Positions 20,445 to 33,255 are shown, numbered from the stretch's first letter. The stretch is DNA of 64,000 nt from Glandiceps talaboti (GCF_964340395.1 NC_135557.1:6567216-6631215), one strand, 5' to 3'. Notes: generated by a model not told the origin, from the letters alone. A program made the numbers and translations.

Positions 20445-22035
20445 ATTTCACTAGTGTACAAAACTTTATTGTCATTTATTTTTTATTTTTTATTTTTTTA
20501 TAGTATTCATTTTAGGTTAGTTTTTTTTTTATACTATTCGTAGGTTCTGTGATAATTCGATTTTTTTTCAACATTGTACACAAATTTATTTTAGTTTAGT
20601 TTTTTTTCTAAATAATATTCGTAGGTTCAGTGACAGTTTGATTTTTTTTATCAGTGTACAAAAAATTGTTTTAGGTTAGTTTTTACCTCCCGTAAGGGTA
20701 CGGGAGGTATTAAAAGGGGAATGTTTGTCTGTGTGTCTGTCTGTCTGTCTGTCTGTGTCATCATTTTCTAAAAATCGGCTCAATTATAATGAAATTTGGA
20801 ACATATAATCTTTAGGGTAATGGCTAGACCTGATAAGGTTTTGAGCCAGATCTGTTGATGTTTGATTAGAGAAATTTGCATATTAATGAAATCAACTAAT
20901 TATGCAATATCTTAAGACTGCATACTTTAATTTCAATATAATTTAGCATATTCGTTAAACATAACAACATACATTTGTCCTGTAAAATTCGTTGATGTAC
21001 CTCACAGCTTTAATGAATAATTTGCATAATTAATTATTTTTGGTAATTAGGCTATATCTTAAGAATGCATACTTCAATTTCAATATAATTCAGTACACAC
21101 GTTAACCTTAACAATCGCATGTGTCCTGTAAAGCTTGTTGATGTACCTTACAGTGTTAATGAATAATTTGCATAATTAATGATTCTTGGTAATTAGGCTA
21201 TATCTTACGACTGCATACTTCAATTTCAATTTAATTCAGTACATATGTTAACCATAACAAAGCGGATATGTCCTTTAACATTTTTGATAAAACTTACAGT
21301 TTTAATGAAAATTTGCATAATTAATGATTATAGGTAATTAGGCTATATCTTATGACTGCATACTTCAATTTCAATACAATTCAGTACATACATTAACCAT
21401 AACAAATTGTGTATGTCCTATAATGTTAGTTGATATACCTCACAGTGTTAATGAATAATTCGCAAAATTATTGATTTTCAGTAATTAGGCTACATCTTAA
21501 GACTGCATACTTCAATTTCAATACAATTTAGTACATATGTTAACCATAACAAAGCGGATATGTCCTATAAAACATTTGATATAGCTTACAGTTTTAATGA
21601 AAAATTTGCATAATTAATGATTTTAGGTAACTAGGTTGTATCTTAAAAATGCAAGCTTCAAATTTCGTATAATATGATACATATATCAACCATAATAATA
21701 CGTAACTGTCCTATGAAGTTTGTTGCTACAACTTTTACCTTTAATGAGTATTTTGAATAATGAACAATATTCAGTAATTAAGCAGTATCATACACTCTTA
21801 CATACATTAACCTAAGAAAGCACGCTTGTCCAAAAACAAAGCCTGTTACCATTGTTTTTTTTTTTAATTTAATGAGATTTGCATAATTAGTGATTCCCTT
21901 ACGGGAGGCATTCAGTTTAAATCTGTTTTTTATATATCCGTAGGTTCAGTGATAAGCTTAATTCGATTTTTTTTCACCAGTGTACAAACAATTTAGGTTA
22001 GTTTTTTGTACAGTGATAATTCGATTTTATTTCGA
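20445..22035. repeat. AT-rich tandem array, unit about 85-90 bp, interrupted
   Basis: Units contain GTGTACAAA, TTTTAGGTTAGTTTTTT, ATTCGTAGGTTCAGTGATA and a T-run. Copies start near 20450, 20575 and 20660 and resume near 21930 and 21985. The gap between 20686 and 21908 is filled by an inserted inverted-repeat element, so the array predates that insertion. Confidence 0.7.
20686..21908. mobile_element. Non-autonomous element with inverted ends and internal tandem repeats
   Basis: The left end CCTCCCGTAAGGG and right end CCCTTACGGGAGG are exact 13-bp inverted repeats. After the left end come a second GTACGGGAGG and a GTCT microsatellite. The body is about six or seven diverged copies of a roughly 145-bp unit, each with TTTGCATAATTAATGATT, GGTAATTAGGCTATATCTTA and TGCATACTTCAATTTCAAT. 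There is no ORF. This fits a miniature element that amplifies an internal satellite. A diverged block at 4140-4520 may be related. Confidence 0.75.
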
Positions 22036-22156
22036 TTTCAAGTTCTCACAGTTCCAAATATCAAAATTGTACATTTTTAGTCTCAATTATTACAGCAGAT
22101 TTCACCAGTTCTTCCTAGTATTTTTTTCGGATTTTGCTGTATTTTTTGTATGATTT

Positions 22157-22483
22157 TTGATTCATTTACTAGTTTGTTCGTGTTATAGTTTTCAAACCAT
22201 GCTTAGAATTAGTCAGAACGAACAGGCTAGGACGGTCTCTCCGTCAATGACAAAGGAGGCGATACAGGCACGAAACCTGAGGCGAGAACGTGACGGTAGT
22301 ACACGCGGTCAGTTCGATTTTGTCGCCCCGACTCCAGAAGACAAAAAGAGTTTTCAGAAGAAAATGTCTAGTTTACGGTCACGCCTGAAAGAAGGAAGGG
22401 CTACTAACTACGACGTGCTGTCAGAAGTCGTCAACTTTTATTTATCACAGCATGAACGTGAGACTGGTTCAGACCGACGGTAG
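22157..22483 (+). CDS. Small unidentified ORF (94-108 residues)
   Basis: The frame starts at 22157 or, more likely, at the ATG at 22199 (MLRISQNEQARTVSPS). It encodes a hydrophilic basic protein with TKEAIQARNLRRERD, FDFVAPTPEDKKSFQKKMSSLRSRLKEG and TNYDVLSEVVNFYL. Base composition is more GC-rich than the flanks and the pattern looks genuinely coding. The Lys/Arg-rich helical stretch suggests nucleic-acid or protein binding. It stands alone next to an AT-rich repeat block and may be a transposon ORF or a single-exon gene. Family not recognised. Confidence 0.5.
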   Translation: MIHLLVCSCYSFQTMLRISQNEQARTVSPSMTKEAIQARNLRRERDGSTRGQFDFVAPTPEDKKSFQKKMSSLRSRLKEGRATNYDVLSEVVNFYLSQHERETGSDRR

Positions 22484-23510
22484 TTTTGACGGCCCGATGT
22501 ACCAAAGTTGCCCTGTCGAACGCACTGATGACGTTATGTACCTAACGACAACATTCAGCGTACAACACCTAGTGTCGACGGTAGAGAAGCACAGCAGATA
22601 TTGCACTGATAGTTTATTATCTTAAAAAAATCCATTCTGAAACTAAGAACTCGAGATGTTACCATTTCCATTTCCAGACAATCGGTGCTAATCAACACAA
22701 ATGGACTATTGTCATCACCACCAGGTGCGTGACTAACGACATAAAATTGTAATATACCCAGAAATAGTATGATTATTTTTTTGACATAATTTCAAACCTG
22801 GAATTCATGTCCAAACAACTAACTACACGTAATTTTGAATCTGTTTTTGATATAGATTTTTGAACATTCGTATTTGGGACCTCAGATCGAAAAACAGAGC
22901 ATGGCTTTACTGAGCTGTTAGGAGGCACTTTTTATTGTTACATTATTGCAACATTTTTGGCACTAGGCTCGAATAAACGAGGGGTCACAGGGAAGCGAAC
23001 CCGACAACGTCTTCGTAAATATTACGTCACCGGGCACTACCTGCCACAATAAATCGATAACACATCCCATCCATAGAAAAACACTAGTTTGAGTACGGGG
23101 TTATCACAACAAGTTATAATAAACAATGTCAGAATACTAGTTTAATCATATTTTTCATAAGTTTTCCAACTTCTATGTTTGTGAAGTTGCATCCTCCTGC
23201 TGTTTTATTTAAATTGTAGTTTCTTCAACCAGTGGATTTTATGGCGGAAATGTTACTAGGCAGGCTTCACGAGGCTGAGCAGCTATGATGGCGATACGAA
23301 TTCGCATCAACGGGTAGGTTTTTGAATTGAAAACGCCTGTGTCAGTTGTACAACTAAACAACCTGCCTAGTAACAATTTCGACTATGTCCTGATACTCTC
23401 ACTTCAAGTGGTGTTTTCTAAAATGAATAGGGGCTGCACTAAGTAGTATTTTGCAAGTAGCTTTGACCACCTCCACCCCCCCCCAAAAAAAAAAAACAAA
23501 AAAAAAACAC

Positions 23511-23511
23511 A

Positions 23512-23554
<43 letters not shown>

Positions 23555-23556
23555 AG
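23511..23556. repeat. (AAAT)n microsatellite
   Basis: About eleven tandem AAAT units follow a C8 and A12 tract; the whole resembles the tail of a degraded retroelement. Confidence 0.9.
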
Positions 23557-23869
23557 ACAATTGATGTCGCACTGATATACCCAGTGACTAGTCAGTATTT
23601 TACTGTCTGTGACTTTGAACAAATGCGATTGTTTTAAAAGTTTTCATACACAACTAACCATTCTTAAATACTATTCCAAATACTAAATGACTGACTTTCA
23701 TATTTGACATGTTACGAACCGAACATTTAGAGAAGTCAAACAACACACAATTACATACTTTTCCCTAACATTTCCAGTCGAAACAACAAACGGTCAAACA
23801 TGGGACACTACACAGCATTGCACTTATCAATTATCTCATTTAATTCAGTTGTAATGAAACAATAATTAA

Positions 23870-23996
23870 GCAATAACCCCCGCCGAAGGCGGGTATACAC
23901 GAGATTTTGGTACACTTCGCGACATATAGTGCTATATGGAGCGAATTGTACCAAATTCGAGATACTAGCCTTCGGCGGGGGGGGGGGGGTTATTGC
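23870..23996. mobile_element. Palindromic miniature element
   Basis: GCAATAACCCCCGCCGAAGGC at the left pairs with GCCTTCGGCGG...GGTTATTGC at the right. Inside, TTTGGTACA and TTCGC pair with GCGAATTGTACCAAA around ATATAGTGCTATAT, so almost all of the 127 bp folds back on itself. No coding capacity; MITE-like. Confidence 0.8.
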
Positions 23997-24458
23997 TATT
24001 ATATTATATCAAAATAGGTGTCTATATTTCTTCTAAATGTGATTCTGTGGTTATTTATATGCCTGAAAAGGCGAATTCGCACGTACATAAAAAGATCGTC
24101 GGTAATAGATCGTCGGGAACGAGCATATTTTGATGAATGGACGACGTTCGTATCGCCCCCCCCCCCGCCCCCCACACACACACTGCATGAACACAAACCA
24201 TACATTGCATTGCATTGCATTGACAAATTACTTTATTTACATCATATAATGCCTTACGAAAACGCGTTGAAAACTAGCAACAAAGAAAACGGGGCAAGAG
24301 GTCAAAGAAAGTAACAATTTTGTTTGGATATTTACATAAGAACAATACAATCTTGTACACTGCTAAAAATAGATGTCTCAGCGTTGAATCAGTTGAATCG
24401 GAGAAAGCTCGGGACAGTAAATCAGAGACGCGACGTTACACAGTCTACTTTTATTAAT

Positions 24459-24806
24459 TTAATGGTTAACAAATTGAACATTGACAGAACCTGAAAATGT
24501 ACAGATTTGAAATAATCCTGACGCACTTGACTGATGGTTAAAAGTTAAATTGGCGTTGCTTGATTCAACGAGAGCAGGACGCTGAGACGGCTCGTTGCAT
24601 GGGAGAACTTGTACCTTATCAGCCATGGCCAATGATGTTGAAGTCACTGATCGACCGTTGCTTTCGATCGCATGGTCATCAGTGGAATTATTTGGACTAC
24701 TGTAACCCAAACCCAGGATACCTGACATACCTTTACTCTGAGGAAGTGTTAACTTATTGGTATAAGAACGAACACTAGCTTCATTTTTGTTAGTACTATT
24801 CATATG
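24459..24806 (-). CDS. Unidentified terminal exon or small ORF with possible RHIM-like end
   Basis: A 114-residue frame from the ATG at 24803 is Ser/Thr/Asn-rich and ends FQICTFSGSVNVQFVNH before the stop. A good acceptor (CCCCCAAACTAG) precedes the ATG by three bases, so it may be a last exon. The tail vaguely resembles the amyloid RHIM/cRHIM core (I-x-I-x-N-x-x-x-VQ[IV]G) but lacks the glycine. The rest looks like a disordered cytoplasmic tail. No gene family can be assigned. Confidence 0.4.
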   Translation of the reverse strand, partial: HMNSTNKNEASVRSYTNKLTLPQSKGMSGILGLGYSSPNNSTDDHAIESNGRSVTSTSLAMADKVQVLPCNEPSQRPALVESSNANLTFNHQSSASGLFQICTFSGSVNVQFVNH

Positions 24807-26297
24807 CTAGTTTGGGGGCCCATTTTACCACTGCCAGCCCATTTTACCACAGTTATTATCCAATCAGAATGGCACATAGTAGCATGATATAATATAATAT
24901 ACTATAAATATAAGATTTGAGAGTATATTACAGGATTAACTTATAATCTAACGTAGCTGAATAATTGTTCTACATAACGAAATTACTTAGTTCCCAGACA
25001 TGACTTGCGACTTGAACTGTCGACTATCGTGACTTTCAGTGTTACTGGTAGAACACACACACTTTCACAGAGTACAGAGGCAAGGACGGCGAGTTCACGA
25101 GTTCACGAGTTCATTGAGTGTTGAAGGTGGCTACATGGGACAATGTTCTACTCAAGGTTCACCCATTGTACCGAACTGTCGCCGAAGTATTTCTCCATTT
25201 ATTCGCAATGACGACCAACTTTAATTTTTAAGACATTTCTCAAGACAGCTAAGTGAAGACGGGCCTCCTTCGATGGAACCACTGGGAACATTTCTGGAAC
25301 AAGCCATCGACTATCTCAACTCGCAGCACTTGTAGAACAGCCAACGTGGCATTGTAGTATCCGCTATTTAAAGACTATATTAATTTAACAGTACGTGTAT
25401 ACACGTAGTCATTAACATAATGCATACCAAATAAGGTAGGTGGTTTGAGAACCGACCAATAAAAACTGTTTATTGTCACACATGACGTTTGCACTGATAT
25501 AGTAGTAATGTCATATGTTTAGGAGAAGAGGTATTCTCCTCGAATAGTAGAAAATTTGACAAATTACAGTTATCCAGGAGTAATTTCTTGGCAATAAAAT
25601 AACAAATACATTTATCTAAGCATCTTGTTTTCCAAACCCACCCTTCTCACACCATGTGGTGTTTCCTAAAATGAACGAACCCACAGTTTATGTTGTGATT
25701 TTCAAAATAACTCCTCACTAAAATCAGCCCCTCCGCTGGTCATTTAAAAATAACTGGCCTCTAATGACCGATGACATAGCAGAATTTATTAATGACTAGT
25801 CATTATTTTGCTGACCGTGATTTTAAATTAATTGACAGAAGAGTTTTCATTTGGCTTATTCTCAATCAACAACCAATACCAACTCTTCATTGACAGCGCT
25901 TTATTTTTTCTTGATTATTCTACAGGAAACTGTAATAGTTGTCTTTCTAATGTTAAACGTCTCAGAGTCTGGTACATACAGTCGATTAATACGATGTCAC
26001 AGACTTTTTGTAAAGTAATAAAATAATTAAACATTACCACACATTCAGTATCAATTCAAATGCAATTTAAGAGAGCACGCGCACAGAACTCGCGCACTCT
26101 ATCACGACCCGGCACACTTTGCCCAAATATGGCAAGTGGCACGCTCGCCAATATCCATTCGGTCAGCGATTTGGATTTCTTAATTTCTTCACTACTTTTA
26201 TGTGTTTGCAAATCAAATGACATTTAACAGCCAACGTATGATATTATGCGATTCAAATGATGTTTCCCTGCCATTACAGTGGGTTTATTAGAAAACC

Positions 26298-26400
26298 TTC
26301 ACGGCCCGGATATGGGATTTGTGGACCTCTGTAGTGCGACTTATGGACCCTTCTAAAGTCGGACACTTTTGTCCGCCAAATCCATATCCGGGCCGTAAAG
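26298..26400. repeat. Foldback element
   Basis: CTTCACGGCCCGGATATGG at the left end pairs with CCATATCCGGGCCGTAAAG at the right, extending inward to GATTTGTGGA and TCCGCCAAATC. Arms of about 27 bp with few mismatches flank an unpaired centre of about 48 bp. Confidence 0.75.
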
Positions 26401-29239
26401 ATTACATAATCATAATCAAAACTCATGTCAGGATATAGATCACTGATTAACACTTAAATGTCAATACAATACATTGAATATCAAGGCCAAAGTCATACCA
26501 ATATTCATTTTAATTCAATACACTTATGCTTAGCTACTGCATAAACATAGTTAATATTCATCCATAATGGAACTGTAACAACATTAAAATCATAACTACG
26601 TATAGTATATGGACATATATAATCTCACCTCAGCAATAACTTCACACAAACTGATTACTGCACGTACGAGCAGCGAATATAACACAATCTAGGTGTATTG
26701 TTTTTGCTGAAATGAGTAAATTATCAAACGAAATACAAACTGTTATTGTTACAGAATAATTAAACAGCAGTCAGCTGATCAGTTATGGTTCAAATAATCT
26801 ACTATTGTCATGGAGATAAAATCCAACGATTCATCATACGAATCGCAAATGATCACGAGTAAGCAATATGTCCATCGTATGTTTCTGTTTCGTGGGATCT
26901 TTTTTCTTTTAATTTCATGTCGGCATTTAAACTTCCTTATACAGCGATGATTTCGGTCGTGTGTCACTCAGTAGCGTGTAATTTTGTGGTCGTATTTCAA
27001 ACGTTGAAATGTTCAGTCTATATTCAGTTCTGTCTAAAAGAGTTATGTCATGGTTTTACGTTCTTTATTTCATTCGTCGGCATATTGTGGATAGTCCACA
27101 AACGTACATATGTAATTTATTAGGCTTGGCGGTTTCCATTCCCAAAATATTGTGTGCAATATAATGTTCCGTCGTACAAATATCAGCGTACAAGTCTGGT
27201 TGTCCATCTTAATCAAGTCATTTGTGGGACAATTCTAAAGACATGAGGATCCCAACAAATATATAAAATAACATGATAATGTATAATGGCATTAATGATG
27301 GTTGTTCGAGCTGATACATACTCCGCCAATGTCGGATTCTCACCAATGCGAACGTCGACACAACTATATAATACAATCTAAATAACTCCCGTACAGAGAG
27401 AACACACCAGCACTCAAGAATCGCTAGACAGACAGAGATGAATGGTTCTCAAGTTTAATTCCACTTCCTTTTGGCCTTTATTATCAAATTCTTACTTTAA
27501 GAAAAGTGGTTTCATTACGTGGTGTTCTATTATTAGTAATTTAAGTCACAATGTCGTCTATGTGATTGGATACAAGTAAAAGATGACGTCATTGGGCTGC
27601 TTGTGATAATTAACTTGAGGTGAAATCGTCAAAATTCTAACGTATCGTGAACACCAAAACTACACGCTGTCATTAATCTATTCTGCCGATCACAACATAT
27701 GTCAAAGGGAGAGGTGGAAAATACAGAAATGATAAATATTGAAATGTTGGTCTGTGATAGTAGTACCCTGTTCAGTGATAAATACAAATGTGTGTACTGC
27801 TGATAGAATATTGCGGTGTCACCTTGAACAAAAAGTAATAAACTCAATTAGACTGAAATGCATCGGATGGCTCTTTCAATATTAATCTAATTTCAAGCTT
27901 GTCAGGATATGTTGTGAACTCGTATGTTTCCTTTGAATAATTAATGTAGTAATTGAGTTGATTATTTTTCATTACAAACACTCGTAGTTTCGGTCGGTTG
28001 AATTGTAAGAATGACTGAAAATATGCCTAGTAGAGTTCATCGTATGTTACATACAAAGACAGCTGATGTTTATGAAATGTTATCATGGTTGGCATAGAAA
28101 CAGAGAACACCTCATTGCCACTATATCATATTAGAGTTAAACGTGTTAATTTTTCGGGAGAAAGTGTGTTTCAGCCCATATTACGGAAAAGGCGTAATTT
28201 ATAACGACGTGGCGGGGGGGGGGGGTCAAAAAATGTATGCTCTCAAAGAATCATGCCCTTACGCCGAAATCAACCCATGTACTTTCGTAATACCTTCTCC
28301 TCCTCCCCTCAGGTTACACATATATTCATATGTAGTATTATATGGTACCCCACCCTTCTCACATTCTGGAAATGTACAACTGTATAGTACACTATAACAA
28401 CTAATAACAACTAATAACCGTGGCAATCGACCTCATCATCGTCTTTACATTTTAAGAAATACCATTACAAATAGATGTGGTCTTTGTGCATTGCAAGGAG
28501 AAGTCTCATACTGAGCTGTAACCTATACTTAGAGACACTTAGCCAGCTGGGTTTTCCCCTTCTATCTTGATTTTGGACAGAAACAGCGACACCCCCCCCC
28601 CCCCCACATGATGGCCAGGGGGAGGGTGTGGTAGAGTGTCCCTCTCCCACGGTGAGCACTTTTCAATGCCACAGTCAGCGACAGCTGGGCGGAACTAAAT
28701 GGTTAGGTTGATCTCTCTTGTCACATGTCTGTCTGGTATTTTGCGTCCACCCCCATCGGGTGCTATTACAATGGACCGTCAAGTACGACCATCCGCCCGC
28801 CTGTTTTTGTGTGCGTGTGTGTGTGCTTGCGTGCGTGCGACCGTAATACGCCATTTCTCAGATGTAATATGTAATTTCATTCCTACCTGGCTCATAGGTG
28901 ACATTTTACGTGGTACATATGCATGTCACTTTGCTTTGCAATATATGCAAATTTGATGACAGTCATACTTATAGTTTAAAATCAACATTTGCTGCATAAC
29001 TTAACAACTGTAATATACAGACACTCATTCAGGTGTTTACCCCCATATAGTCAGATACACGCTATCTATGGAGACATTGACATTTGAAATTGACGTTCAT
29101 GTCAATTATCAAAATCAAGTCAATTCCTGCCTACGTTAGAGGACCGTCCAAGAAGCAAATCAAGAAGACGTTTTGCCGTTCTTCATTGATATGAAATATT
29201 TATCAACCTCTTTACATGAGAGAGAACAGCAGAAAGACA

Positions 29240-29341
29240 CACATAGACGACATAGAGATAGACAGACAGACATACAGACAGACAGACAGACATACAGACA
29301 GACAGATAGATAGATACAGAAAGAAAGACTGTCTGACAGAC

Positions 29342-29382
<41 letters not shown>

Positions 29383-29413
29383 AACATACAGACGGACAGA
29401 CAGACAGACAGAC

Positions 29414-29448
<35 letters not shown>

Positions 29449-29455
29449 GACAGCG
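29240..29455. repeat. (GACA)n microsatellite with GATA variants
   Basis: About 215 bp of CAGACAGA repeats with scattered GATA and CATA variants. Long open frames on the minus strand (Cys/Leu/Ser repeats) are artefacts of the repeat. Confidence 0.93.
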
Positions 29456-29951
29456 ACAAGCAGAAACTGTGTATGCATTTATCTCTCACCCTCTCTCATA
29501 TTCTTATGGCATCCACTTTCCTCCTTAAACATAGTCTTAAAAACTAAATACAGCGAAATCGTATGAAATTTCTCAAATGTACCTGGCAAGTCGATCAGCA
29601 ACCTTGATTTTTTGAAAATTTCATTGATCAAAATATATTTCGCTCGGAATCCCTCCCCCCCCCCCCGTTTCAGATCATAATTTTCAAGTTCATACCCCAT
29701 CTTCGAAACACAATCTTTTAGTGCCCCCCACCCCCCACCCCCCATTTTCTCCCCAGCCACCTCCGCCATAAATTGTGGTTGTTTTAGTTTGCATTCATTG
29801 AGTACACAGCTGATGACATTGAAAAAAAAAATTGTTCACCCACTTACAAAATACGTAAAAAGAACAGCTTTTTACAAGAACAGTGGCCTTCGTTGACTGA
29901 ACCTGAATTGACTGTACCAGTACTTATGTATGCATAGTACGTGATGTTTAC

Positions 29952-30100
29952 CTTTGGGTCACTCAGAAAGTATAATTGCATATACATCAGCATCTCAGCT
30001 GCACTGATAATTTCACGTTCATTGATTGTCACCAAGAGTGAAGGTCGCATGATGATGTCATATAATTTCTTGTCAACCATCTTTAAATCTGCCCATTCAT
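29952..30100 (-). CDS. Orphan internal exon, family unknown
   Basis: The minus strand shows a textbook internal exon: long pyrimidine tract and acceptor (TTTATTCTAAAG, AG at 30101-30102), 149 bp open in phase 1, and donor AAG|GTAAAC at 29950-29951. It encodes DEWADLKMVDKKLYDIIMRP, SLLVTINEREIISAAEMLMY and MQLYFLSDPK, an alpha-helical sequence. I do not recognise the family. Same-strand neighbours (polycystin-like gene at 36-52 kb, esterase at 1-2 kb) do not obviously use it, so it suggests a further minus-strand gene whose other exons I could not see. Confidence 0.6.
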
Positions 30101-30746
30101 CTTTAGAATAAAAAAAAACATGGATTTTGTTATCAAGATGATATTAAAACCAGGAAAAGCTTTCACCCGTCCGAGTCAAAGTGACAGTTCTCCGTGTTAG
30201 TACCATATGTCAGTATAGTATCTAGTTATGAAGCAAATGACGTATATGGACGTATGTGAGAGGGTGGAAAGAATTCCAGTAAATAGTGTCTAATCCTATA
30301 CGATCCTTACGATCATCTCCACCGTATAGACAAATGGATTTTTCAAGCACACAATTCTGTTTTCACCACCGACAGCAATAGTTTCTGCTATTGTAGTGTT
30401 GATATAAACTTGATGACGTTATCGCACCCTTACATCCTTACATCATTGTGTGATGGGTTACTACTGACGTGCTGATCATCCCCTCACGATAATGTATATA
30501 TTTATGTCCCCTATCCATGTATTAACACATCCATATATACTGTCGTAAATCCGAAGTATTTAAATTTTCAATGGTTTTGACTCCGATTCTGAACTGTTAA
30601 TATTATATGTGCCATCTGCCTTTGGTTGACCCTCTGTACGTATTGACTTTTACTTTAGTGTGTTAAACGTATGTTAGCGGTACCATTGCCTTGTGATTTG
30701 TGCATCTATATTTAACTATTACAGTGAATAAATTAAGTATAACTAA

Positions 30747-30881
30747 ATATGTATGTATGTATGTATGTATGAATGTATGTATGTATGTATGTATGTATGT
30801 ATGTATGTATGTATGTATGTATGTATGTATGTGAGTATGTATGTATGTGAGTGTGTGTGTGTCAGTCTGTCTGTCTCTGTC

Positions 30882-30913
<32 letters not shown>
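30747..30913. repeat. Compound (TATG)n-(TCTG)n microsatellite
   Basis: About 100 bp of TATG units is followed by GTGTGT and about 50 bp of TCTG units. The minus-strand open frames (His/Thr/Tyr/Ile and Thr/Asp/Arg/Gln repeats) are repeat artefacts. Confidence 0.93.
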
Positions 30914-30914
<1 letters not shown>

Positions 30915-33186
30915 GGACACGACATCTAATCATAGTCTGAGCACAATAAAACAATATCCGTGCGAACAAACCCTACATTTTTACCTATCTTTGGATGTGT
31001 TCTCAAAGTAGATAAGACATAGGAATAAGATAATGCATCCTCTCAATCCCAGCCATACATATAGTTATAGTTATATTACTTTATGTGCTTTGCAACATCG
31101 CGTTTGTTCTGTCCTATATACCTGATACAGAATCCAACATGTCCACATTTAATTTGATGAATAAAGCCAAGACGATATATTTGTTTCTGGTCCTAGTATG
31201 TACAGTAGCAAACACACATTACTCGTGTTGCGATAAACAGTGAGCTTGAAGGTGCAGAGCACATGCTTTGTGAATTACTCGAATATACGTGTGTGCACAT
31301 ACGTCTCTAGTCTCCCTGTTGTAAATATTACTCGTTCCCTAATGTCCATTAATCAATTCTGTATTTTCTTAATGACGTGTTTTTAACTGACGTAATTTGG
31401 ACTTCAGTCTGTCCGTTGATGATTTCCCATACCAATTTAACAAAGGATATATATGATATATATTTCTGAATCAGAACAAAATACAATAAAATTACAATGA
31501 ATTACATTATGGTATTTGTTTACAATCACTAACACACAAATTAAAAACAACCAAATAATCTCTCTCATTCACCTCTACCACATCCACCGACTATTCTCAT
31601 TTTTCTCCTTTATAAGTAACAAACAAAAAATAAAATAAACAACGACAAAAACAACAAAATGTTACTCATACAAATAATTGTGTTGCAATTAAATAGGTGA
31701 TGTAAAATGACAGAATATAAAATATTATACTTTGCCAATGACTGAGTCTTGTACCAATCTCAGAGTAAAAAGCATGGGGACATTTCATGACCCAAAACAT
31801 ACATATGTGTAGCATGTACTGCATACCAATATACATACATGTATATAGGTGTACACTGAGTAAATTCTAAAGAGAACATTTGTAGTATGGTGTAAGATTG
31901 TATAATGGCACGGTTGTCAACATTAAAATGCATATCGAGAGGATATATATCACAGTTTGTTAACCAATAAAATCGCTCATATCGTGGTAAAAATATGTAA
32001 TTCGAATATCGGTAATAAATTTAAAATTTTAGATATATAGTTTAATTGTAAATAAAACTTCAATGAATAAACAATATATATATATATAATTATAAATTTA
32101 TCACCCATATTAAAATCTAAAGTAAACACCAGATCGGAAGAAAATTGTTAAGTGAAAACAGAATATAATGTACAGTATATTCATCGGAATGCATATCAAG
32201 TTTGTTTATCAAAATTTTAATCAAGCATAATAATTGGTGGTCAAAACTCACTCTTTCAATATATACCCACTTTTTGAATTAATCAAAGTATAAAGTTTTA
32301 AAGGTTTGACAAGTTATTAATTTTCTGACATATTTCGCCGACATTTGGCCATAAAGGACAATGTATGGGGGGGGGGGGCTCCGAACATGGACATAGGTCA
32401 TCCAAGTTTTATGGTAGCTGGGTTACAAATAACCAGCCGTGTGTCTTTTACGTACAGGTTGGAACCCTTATAATGTTGTGTTGGTTTGTGTAGGGAAACT
32501 ATTTGCGACATAGTTCTTTAAATGTGTTCTCTGTTAGCCCAAAGTATAGTTTTGTGTTGTTGTCATCTGGTGTGACTTGTCCCCTGTATATTACGTTGGT
32601 TGATAGGCAGTTGCTGTTAAGTGAACACTGTTTGAGATTTCTACAGCTGCAGGTTTTATTATCTTACTGTGTACGGTCTGTTCTGACTGACTTGTGCGTT
32701 TTCACAATACTCGGCATGTTCGACATGCAACTGTAGCTTAACTTCAGATTTCCTTTGTTGAAGATCTTATGTAGTTTGATGTGTAGGGGACATGCACACA
32801 TTTAAACAACGATTCTCTAGCCACAAGCACACATTTACTCATAAGAAGCTACAGTACAACACAGAGCTATCCAAACAAGTTTGAAGGAAAGGAACCAGCC
32901 ATATAATATCAAGTGGGGTATCATCACCCTAGCGGCTGCTTACACAAGTGAGACGAAACGTTGTAACCTCTGTTTAACTGAGAAACTTTGTACAATCTAT
33001 GCTGACAAGAGTACGTTACTGAATAACAAATTCGAAATTTCGCCATGAAGGCAAATACTCGCTCTCCAACTACAGAAGTACACCCTCATAAAGAATAGTT
33101 TAGTCCGACCATCTTGTTTCGCATCAAGTGCACGCATATCACATGAAATGGAGTAGTTGAAATAACCTAAGATTATCACCTTACAA

Positions 33187-33187
<1 letters not shown>

Positions 33188-33240
<53 letters not shown>

Positions 33241-33255
33241 ACACACACACACACC
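33188..33255. repeat. (AC)n microsatellite
   Basis: About 34 AC dinucleotides with one AT interruption. Confidence 0.95.

Larger units (their letters stand above)
22490..24455. other. Intergenic with simple repeats and a palindromic element
   Basis: No exon is supported. An A-rich tract and an (AAAT)n microsatellite lie at 23480-23556, a palindromic miniature element at 23870-23996, and C-rich tracts near 24157. Confidence 0.5.
24810..29950. other. Intergenic AT-rich DNA
   Basis: No coding exon that I can support. It contains a foldback (26298-26400), G/C homopolymer runs near 28210 and 28590, and a large GACA/GATA array at 29240-29455. Open frames at 27629-27847 and 26917-27123 lack motifs. 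Confidence 0.45.

Noticed and set aside
29160-29489. Cys/Leu/Ser-rich ORFs
   Set aside because: Translation of the GACA microsatellite.
30663-30925. His/Thr/Tyr-rich and Thr/Asp/Arg/Gln-rich ORFs
   Set aside because: Translation of TATG and TCTG repeats.
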